Position numbers and translations under genes: made by a program. A DNA stretch of 64,000 nt from Physella acuta (taxonomy: Eukaryota; Mollusca; Gastropoda; Physidae): positions 339,001 to 403,000 of the forward strand of contig NW_026731616.1 in the NCBI RefSeq assembly GCF_028476545.1, read 5' to 3'. Below, piece by piece: positions 57,248 through 64,000 of this stretch (positions are counted from its first letter, which is position 1; each line of letters opens with the position of its first letter). Below the pieces are notes generated by a model. That model was not told the DNA's origin and made no database searches. It worked only from the letters and a program-made list of their open reading frames with translations.

Positions 57248-58785
57248 TTTTTTGCCTCAGTTTTGTAAAGTTTTATATACTGAACTATTATTTTACCTAT
57301 ATATAAAACTTACTTTTTCATCACTGGCTGTTAGGGAATGCCATAGTTTACATTACTTTTTATCTATTAAACCATCTCTATCATTCATCTTTCATTTCAA
57401 AATACAAAAAAACAAATAAAAATTAATACATCTTATAGTAATGAGCTGAAAAGAAAATGTTTTTTAGTTAACATATGATTATTAAAATGTAATTGATAAG
57501 TATTCTGTAGCTTTTAAGTACCTGTCTGAAACAAAAATAATTAAAATCACAGTTATTATTTAATAGCATAATAATCAGATAGTAATGATAAAATAAATTA
57601 CTTATAAATAATGCAAAAAAACAAAATAGTGCTATACAATTATGAGATGTAATGAATAACCATATACCTATATTTCATGAGAAAAACATTTTCATAAATA
57701 TACATACTCACAATGCATTAAAATTATATACAGCTTTATTCTCCATGTATTCTTCTTTCTTTCTCCTATCTTTAAATACTACAGCATTCCCTATTTGTGT
57801 TATCCACCAAAAGGAAGTCATGCTTCTTTATTTAACTCAAGAAAATATTTCTTTTAAATGGAAAAAGAACATGAAATGAAACAAAAGTTAAGTGGGTGAT
57901 ATTATATACAAGATAAAATCTGCATAAATGTGAAGTAAATTAACAAATAAAGTCTACATTATAGACAAAAATAACTAATTGGGTAATATTATATACAAGA
58001 TACATTCTGAATGAATGTAAAGTAAATTAGTGATTAAAGTCCATATTATAGAACAAAACCCATTCCAATGTAATGGGAAAATCCATCTATTGACTCTATA
58101 GAAGAAATTATATTTATATTGTATACATATTTTTACTATTTATTATATTTGTCCAACCACCTTTGATATATTTTTCCCAAGGTATTTTCATTATAATATA
58201 TAACATTTTCATATTTTGCTTTATTTCTAAATTTCCAAACAAGATGTCTAAATAGAGCCACTGCTGTTATTTTTTACTCTAAATCACTTCTGTTTGAATG
58301 CACATGTATAGGATATTTATTTAAACAAATTGATAGATTAACATTCCAGGTTTGATTGTTACAGCTAACTATATTTTTTAAGATCTGTTTCATTATTAAT
58401 ATACAGGGGCATTCTATGAAGAGATGCAATTCTGTTTCTAAATGTACCTTACATAAATGACATTTAGCTTTTTGAAACTTAATAATAGGTGTTGTGTTAA
58501 AAATTAGTCTATATGTTATTTCCCTGGCCTTTGGAGTTATATTTTTCAAATGTAGGTTTCTAAATGTATCCTTTACATCAATATCCAAAAACATTTTGCA
58601 CCAAGATATTCTATTATATAATGGAGTTTGTAATTTTTTAACTAGATTTTTATAGATTTGTTTACTTGTTTCTTTTAATAAAGCTTCATTCCCTTTAATA
58701 ATGTTTAAGCATTGTGTATGAAAGGTATTTAGTTGTGTTCCTGCATAATGGGGTGAGTTATTATTGAATTTGGATAAAGTGAACT
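57207..58785 (-). mobile_element. 5'-truncated LINE, minus strand
   Basis: The poly-A tail appears as a T-run at 57209-57242 on plus. Reading minus, a frame from about 58782 to 58274 encodes the end of ORF2: 'SKQIYKNLVKKLQTPLYNRI', 'KAREITYRLIFNTTPIIKFQ' and the reverse-transcriptase zinc-knuckle 'KCHLCKVHLETELHLFIECP' (C-x2-C...H...C). After one in-frame TAA the same frame continues as 'AVALFRHLVWKFRNKAKYEN' to a stop at 58136-58138. The style resembles the L1/Tx1-like clades, but clade assignment is uncertain. Everything upstream, including the polymerase core and endonuclease, is missing. The 3' UTR (57243-58135) contains an 87-bp tandem duplication at 57894-58060. Confidence 0.8.
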
Positions 58786-59564
58786 AATTTTTAAAGAAAT
58801 ATATTCTTATAAAAATAATGTGTTTACAGCTACAAACAAAATTTATCTTTTGAGTATGCAAATTGTTACATTTTATTATTTTGACAAGAATTTAAAAACA
58901 TAAATACTAGTTGATTTTTTGTTAATAACATCTACAGAGTATTGTTTTTGTTTAATCGATGTCTTAGTTATGTTTGATAAATTACGCTATTCATGCAAAA
59001 GTTATCTCCCTTAAGTTATGTTTTTACGTTTTACTATATTTTAACTGGGGCATAATTCATTGGTTATTCAATGCTCATAACACACTCAAGTTCCTTCAAT
59101 TAAAGATTGTCCGCTTTCTAATTAAGCTAAATGTATATTTAAATAGGTCTACGTTGAATAACTGTCATGCTTTAAAAAATGGAGAAGGTTTCATTATCAA
59201 AGTCAAGACAACATAAATTAGTATCTGTTGTGGTTTTATTTTTTTTATTATTACATCGCATGCAATATCACATTAAGTAACAATTGTATCTAAAATACTT
59301 GTTATCGCAAATTAATCTTCTTATTAGTTTCCTTTCATATTCTCCAACCTCTCCTAAAGGATTTAATATTGCACCTGTAGGCTGTATTCTATAACATTTG
59401 TAAACTTTTTTTTAAAACAACTTTGAATAATTACAGAATATTAACATTGTACAATTATAGCTAAAGACAGTCAACCTTAAATCAGGTAGATTCCGTTCTG
59501 GAATTCACCTGCAGCGAGCACAAAACCACAAGAATTGTGACACATATGGCATATTTCATTCTCG
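58786..59564. repeat. AT-rich L-family fragment
   Basis: 'aaaagttatctcccttaagt' (58997) and 'ggggcataattcattgg' (59046) are family motifs. Frames here have no support. Confidence 0.45.
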
Positions 59565-59910
59565 GTGTACCAAACAATTAGAAGACGTCTCGATAACTCT
59601 AGCTTTAATACCATAGTAACTTCCAGATTAGTACGAGATTTTATCATATTTGTAATTTTTAAAACAGCAGACAGTATATCAATTATAGCTAATTCAACTT
59701 TTACACTACTAAAACACTTATGCTACAAAATGCAAGCATTACCTATCAAAAGAAACTTTGGTTTAACATAGGCATTGTCCATGTTATGTCTGAATGTGTA
59801 TTGCAATTTCATTTGATGAAGAAAAAGATAGGCCTCACAGGTAAGTTTTCAATTATTTATTACCGAGACAATGTTTTGCCATGTGCTAAGAATGAATGTA
59901 GGCATTGACT
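59565..59910 (+). repeat. Dispersed repeat shared with 29150-29400
   Basis: 'gacgtctcgataactctagc', 'acactactaaaacacttatg', 'atgttatgtctgaatgtgta' and 'atttgatgaagaaaaagata' recur in order at 29188-29400. Non-coding. Confidence 0.6.
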
Positions 59911-61402
59911 AGGGTTGTTCTCAGATGGACACCGCAGGGTAAAAACAGAAAACGTAGAAGATCAAAGGAGAAAAAGTTTGATGAAATAATTCCAACAAAG
60001 GATGTTAAAACAGGTTATAGCCCATTTTAGGGATCCAGAGATAGATATACTTAACAAATACAACAAAGCATTATATTAATCAAGCACAATTGCATGAACG
60101 AAATTGATAAAGAAGCTAATGGTTTTTGCTTTTAAAAAACGTACGATGGAATTTACAGCGTTGTTCTATGTTTTAAATGCAAGTCCTTGTCTGATGGTTT
60201 ATTTTAGCTACTTGTTAAAACGTTATCAGCCTTGCATTAAGTCTCTGATATATAATGATTTATCTGTTGATTTTTAGGTATCGATGTTCTGTGGATCTAG
60301 AGTTTATAATCATTTTAGTTACGCCAGTTGATTATTAATACGTACAATACTAGATGTTATTACACTGATTTTTACTATAGTAAACATTTGAGTTAGATGT
60401 CCTATCTTTGAGTTTACTTTGCAAGTTAGCAGTCAGTCGAGGTTGAAATAATTTTATATCATCGTAGAATTAGGCATTAAATTATCTACCGTTTAATAAT
60501 CAATAGAGGAATTTTTTGTTCAAGGGATATAACTCATAAAAGCAGCTAGAATAATCACGCAGAATTACAAAGAATTAAAAAAAAAACACAAAACATCGAT
60601 GTCAATTTTATTTCCTACTGTACATATAGATAGTCATTTATATGTAATATTTAGTCTTGTAAATAACTTTAATTTGACCAATATACTAATTAACATCTTA
60701 AGTTTATTTAAAGAATAAAAATATTAGCTTAAGTATAACATTCGTTCCGACAAATCTGATTTCTAGCATTCACCTATAGTTCCACAGCATTTCTCTTCAG
60801 CTATTTCTGGATCCCTATCAATAAAGGGATAATTTATATTTCTAAAATGATCTAAAGACAATTATGTTAATTTAAATTATGTCCATTCATATTTAAACTA
60901 TTAGTTATTTTAAGTTATCTAAATTAAATTGCAAGTAAGTTATTAGTATATTTTTTCAAAGATTCTGTAAATGTATAGATATGAAAAAATCTCACGTTTT
61001 CTAAATTTTAGTCATACACCCTTATTAGACTATGTAATAAAGGTTTTTTGTGAATATGAATAAAAAATGTTTTAATCCTGTTTAAATTACAAATGTAGAA
61101 TTGACATATTTAAAACATGAATAAAATATTTGAAAAATTAAAAAAAAATAAAAAAAATAAAGGGATAGTTTAAATATTGACTGTCTTTCCGTCACATAAG
61201 AGATGCAGTCCTTAATGGAATGGTTTCTTTTCAACGTTTATTAAATATTTTCGAAATATATGCAACATATTCAAATCTAAACAACATCAACAGTAGGTTT
61301 GCGCTCGCTTATTTGATTCCTATGGCGAAAGCTGTTGAGAGGAGCTGCTAATGTTACGACACTAGCAGCTTAATGTAAAACCAATTAACTAGTCTAACCC
61401 AG
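59911..61402 (+). repeat. L-family repeat, counterpart of 10501-11220
   Basis: The reverse-type hairpin 'cccattttagggatccagag' lies at 60022. 60420-60840 and 61185-61400 are collinear with 10560-11160, including the hairpin 'gctgctaatgttacgacactagcagc' at 61347-61372. The about 300 bp between them (60840-61185) is absent from the other copy. Confidence 0.65.
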
Positions 61403-62260
61403 ATTGAAACATTCAACTTCATGGTGGATATCACAAATAAAATAAACGAGCTAAATGTAAAACTGCGTGAAAATGAAAACACAGCCTATTCCTTGCTTGA
61501 AAAAGATGATTGTGTCGAAAAAAAATTACTTCATTTTGTTGAAGACACGGAGAGCGGTAAATTACTTTATTTTGAAAAATCTAAAAAAAATATCATGATA
61601 AAACCAACGCTTCTGTTAACATGAATCACTTCAGCATTACTATAAACAAAATGAATGATGAGTTCACTGAGAGATTTGAGGAATTCGAAACAAATGTAAG
61701 CACTCTGACGTTCATAGTGGATTCTCTCAACGTAAAAATAAATGAGAACTATTTGGAATTGATGCTGGTTCGCTTCAAATTAAACTTCTAGATTTGAAAA
61801 CCAAACATTTGTCGAGCGGTAAGTTCACAGATCTCAAGAGTGAGTTAGAGGATTTGGAGGGACGGTAAAACATGCACGTTTCAATGTACAACTGGACAGC
61901 TCTAAAAGAAATGCCGCGAGGTGAGGCCCTACTATGTGACGCATGGAATAGTCTTGCAAGATGCTCTAGTAAGGTAAAGAATTTAACATTTGGATGGCTA
62001 ACGATCTTTAGGTCAACATATTCATGTGAACAAGCGTTTTCTTGCGTGAATATAATGCACAGTATAGAAGCCAACTAACAAATAAAAATCTCGAAAGTCA
62101 TCTTCTCTGTACTGGTGTTTGTCTTGGCAGAACTAGAGCTGGTAACGGCAGGCTTTCTTTAGACATAAAACTCGAAAGTAAGAACGTTGCTTCTCTTTTG
62201 GCCTTCTATAGCTTTAAAAATAGTTTAATATCAGTTTATGATATGTGCAATTTTCATTCA
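61403..62260 (+). pseudogene. Decayed hAT transposase (GTF2IRD2/SCAND3-like)
   Basis: Three pieces in order resemble the C-terminal half of hAT transposases. 61421-61624 reads 'MVDITNKINELNVKLRENEN', like the 'hLNELNxxLQGxxxxv' segment. 61651-61790 reads 'MNDEFTERFEEFETNVSTLT', like 'xFxxRFxDFxxxexxF'. 61872-62150 gives 'FRSTYSCEQAFSCVNIMHSI' and, after a frame change near 62070, 'SQLTNKNLESHLLCT', the hAT dimerisation motif. At least two frame breaks and stops separate the pieces, and the N-terminal BED finger and catalytic core are not seen. A plain DNA-transposon relic; no inverted ends were identified next to it. Confidence 0.75.
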
Positions 62261-62610
62261 GTCTAAGAGAATTATGTATACCCCATTTAAAAACCAAATA
62301 TTAAAAATAATGAAACTTAGTGAAGTAAATTATGTCAGAACTGCTAAATTAAATAAAAATAACTAAAAATATAAAACAACGTTGTAAATTTAATTATAAA
62401 ATGTAAAAATGCAATCGTTTTTATAAGTTATAAAACATTTACAAAACAAAATAGTTCTAACAATTGACTACTTGGAACCATATATTGATTAAAAAATGAA
62501 CAACATTAGTTTTATCTACAGAGTAAACCAGACACTTAAAATCACTAACACTAAACTTGTGCTTTTTCTATCATTAATTTGTATTATTTCTAGCTACTTA
62601 TTACATAGTA
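62261..62610 (+). repeat. AT-rich sequence resembling 41640-41880
   Basis: 'acattagttttatctacaga' and 'gtaaaccagacacttaaaat' match 41750-41790. No gene. Confidence 0.45.
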
Positions 62611-63600
62611 ATTGTTTAAGAACAACGAGACGTTGTTATTGTCGCTAAACCAAACGTCTCGAGTTCAGATCCAGAGTTCTAGTCGGTATGAAGCCCATGA
62701 GTCCACCTCACTGTGTGGGGTATCCGAATCACGTTCGGGAAAGTTAATTCGGCTATCAACTCCATATAGCGAGTTCACTAAAACAGGTTATTGTTTAATT
62801 CCACATCGATATACATTTTCCTTAAAATTATATTACAACATTCGACAATCTATACATTTGAACAAGGATTTGTTTCTTTCTTTTGTAACTAATATTTTAA
62901 CAGTAGTTTCGACTTGCTGCTAAATAATGGAGCTTTTTATAAAACAACACCATTTAGATGTATCACTAGGTTGGTCAGACGCAATCTATATTTGTTCAAA
63001 TCGTTTTGTATTTTAGACTGCAAAACTTGGCTGTGTGTCTTGAATGTACACATACCGGATGTCTATTGGGAAGTTGTCACACAAAATACCATGGACATCT
63101 GTAATATAGAGTCCGAGACCAGTCGACAGATTTGGAGGGAAATTTCAAAAGTATCATGTGATGTCTAACCAACGAAAACAAAAACATAAAAAAAAACACG
63201 ATTGACTTTTAATAACTCTTGAAACGGAAAGCAACAATTGTATTTTCTTCTCCGTACTCTGGTTCTCTAAATATACAATTGTTTTTATGTTTTACGTTCG
63301 CTGAAATTGGATGATGTTCACGTATATGTGTTCATGAGAATTCGCCCTTTCAGACTAAACGGTCATAGGGCAGAAGAAGTAGAGTTAACATGTTCTCTTT
63401 GACATCGACATATGGAGAGCTATCTGTGTCGGTGCCATGTCCAGTCGTTTTTATATTACGTAATTCAAGTGATGATTATAGCTGGGTTGATACAGAGGCT
63501 TCCTACGGACCCGGGATTTGAAACACGACTCTCGGGTTAACGTAGTCACATTGTTTTTAAATAATGTCCCATAATATTAGGGATCCAGAAATAAAGTCTA
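62611..63600 (-). repeat. L-family repeat, unexpanded counterpart of 4.1-5.95 kb
   Basis: Reverse of 4080-5950. 'ctcactgtgtggggtatccg' (62709) pairs with 5845; 'acataccggatgtctattgg' (63050) with 5520; 63498-63535 carries one copy of the segment that forms the 31-bp array in the other member. It ends with the hairpin 'cccataatattagggatcca' (63568). The 84- and 103-residue frames are repeat read-through. The hairpin 'cgagacgtt...aacgtctcg' lies at about 62625-62662. Confidence 0.65.
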
Positions 63601-64000
63601 AAATTTAAAAACTGTAGGCAATAGTACTTAATATTTCTAACGTTACTGAATGGATCCTAAAATAAAGCTAATGTGTTTACAATTTCAATCAACAAAGAAT
63701 CGTAAGTAATCAATAAGTTAAGTTTAATTTATTTTGCAAATGTTACACAGCTTATTATAGACCGTTAACTTTTGTCATTACATAATACAATTTACATCGT
63801 TGTTTTGTATTTAGTGTGCCTTAGTTTGGCAAGTTTTTTTTTTTTTTTAGTTTTCGTTTAATAGTTACCTCCCTTGAATTAAATGGTCCTTTAATAACGA
63901 GGGATCCATAAATACCGCAAATGTAATTTACTAAGCTCAATTGGATTATGCAGCTCTGACGAACAGAGGACGGACTGGCAAAAGATGAGTTTAGTTAAAA
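63601..64000 (-). repeat. L-family repeat, window edge
   Basis: 'agttacctcccttgaattaa' (63864) and a second 'cgagggatccataaata' hairpin half (63898) show that another family segment runs off the window. Confidence 0.5.

Noticed and set aside
57192-57419. Plus-strand 75-residue Phe-rich ORF
   Set aside because: It reads through the T-run that is the LINE poly-A tail on the other strand.
61775-62074. Minus-strand 99-residue ORF
   Set aside because: Antisense shadow of the hAT transposase relic on the plus strand.

Overview
This is a eukaryotic, AT-rich, intron-bearing and repeat-saturated window. It is most likely from a mollusc, and plausibly a gastropod. Many dispersed copies carry a 'gttatctcccttgaa'-type motif of the kind common in molluscan repeats. 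There is a CTAGAT-rich patch, long (TA)n and poly(dC:dG) tracts, abundant non-autonomous hAT elements, and a small spliced gene with GT-AG introns. The species assignment is inference. No prokaryotic-style gene arrangement, rRNA, CRISPR array, intact tRNA, LTR element or other capsid- or envelope-bearing element was recognised.

Protein-coding content is very sparse. The one convincing host gene is on the minus strand at about 22485-23530. It has a TATA box, a signal-peptide exon, a Cys-rich middle exon, a Cys-rich last exon and an AATAAA signal, and encodes a 55-residue secreted peptide with Cys spacing C-x6-C-x4-C-x8-C. A partial relative (middle exon plus most of intron 1) lies at about 47155-47570. 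Its exon has diverged more than the intron beside it, and all seven changed codons are amino-acid changing. Weaker candidates are a 111-residue ORF (19733-20068, minus), exon-like pieces joined to a hAT element (40905-41277, minus), a possible 80-nt exon (56475-56554, plus) and a 54-residue acidic ORF (27597-27761, plus).

Most of the window belongs to one large, poorly classifiable dispersed-repeat family. Its modules recur as a 'gttatctccc' motif, a short hairpin of the form ggatccct...aggga, and a tRNA-like block with a B-box (GTTCGAATCC). A roughly 6-kb stretch at 12.6-18.7 kb recurs in opposite orientation at 47.6-53.6 kb; partial copies lie at 31.2-31.8 and 36.8-39.8 kb. Smaller related pairs are 3.7-5.95 with 62.6-63.6 kb and 10.5-11.2 with 60.4-61.4 kb. 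Three long copies carry a small ORF cassette (16201-16482 minus, 38251-38577 plus, 49424-49663 plus) with a 128-bp core that is identical in all three, although the flanks differ by several percent; the cassette is flipped in one copy. Three long minisatellites (56 bp at 0.4-1.9 kb, 31 bp at 4.1-5.2 kb, 19/23 bp at 16.5-17.7 kb) each look like local amplification of a segment that is single-copy in other members of this family.

Scattered over this are DNA transposons. A 921-bp hAT copy has a perfect 8-bp target duplication (6885-7805), as does a 481-bp relative (54244-54724). A family of about 270-320-bp hAT-type MITEs ('cagtggcgtagcgagg') includes three copies with perfect 8-bp duplications, and a G-rich MITE family includes one copy at 34066-34267. 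There is also a decayed hAT transposase gene (61.4-62.3 kb) and one 5'-truncated LINE (57.2-58.8 kb, minus).
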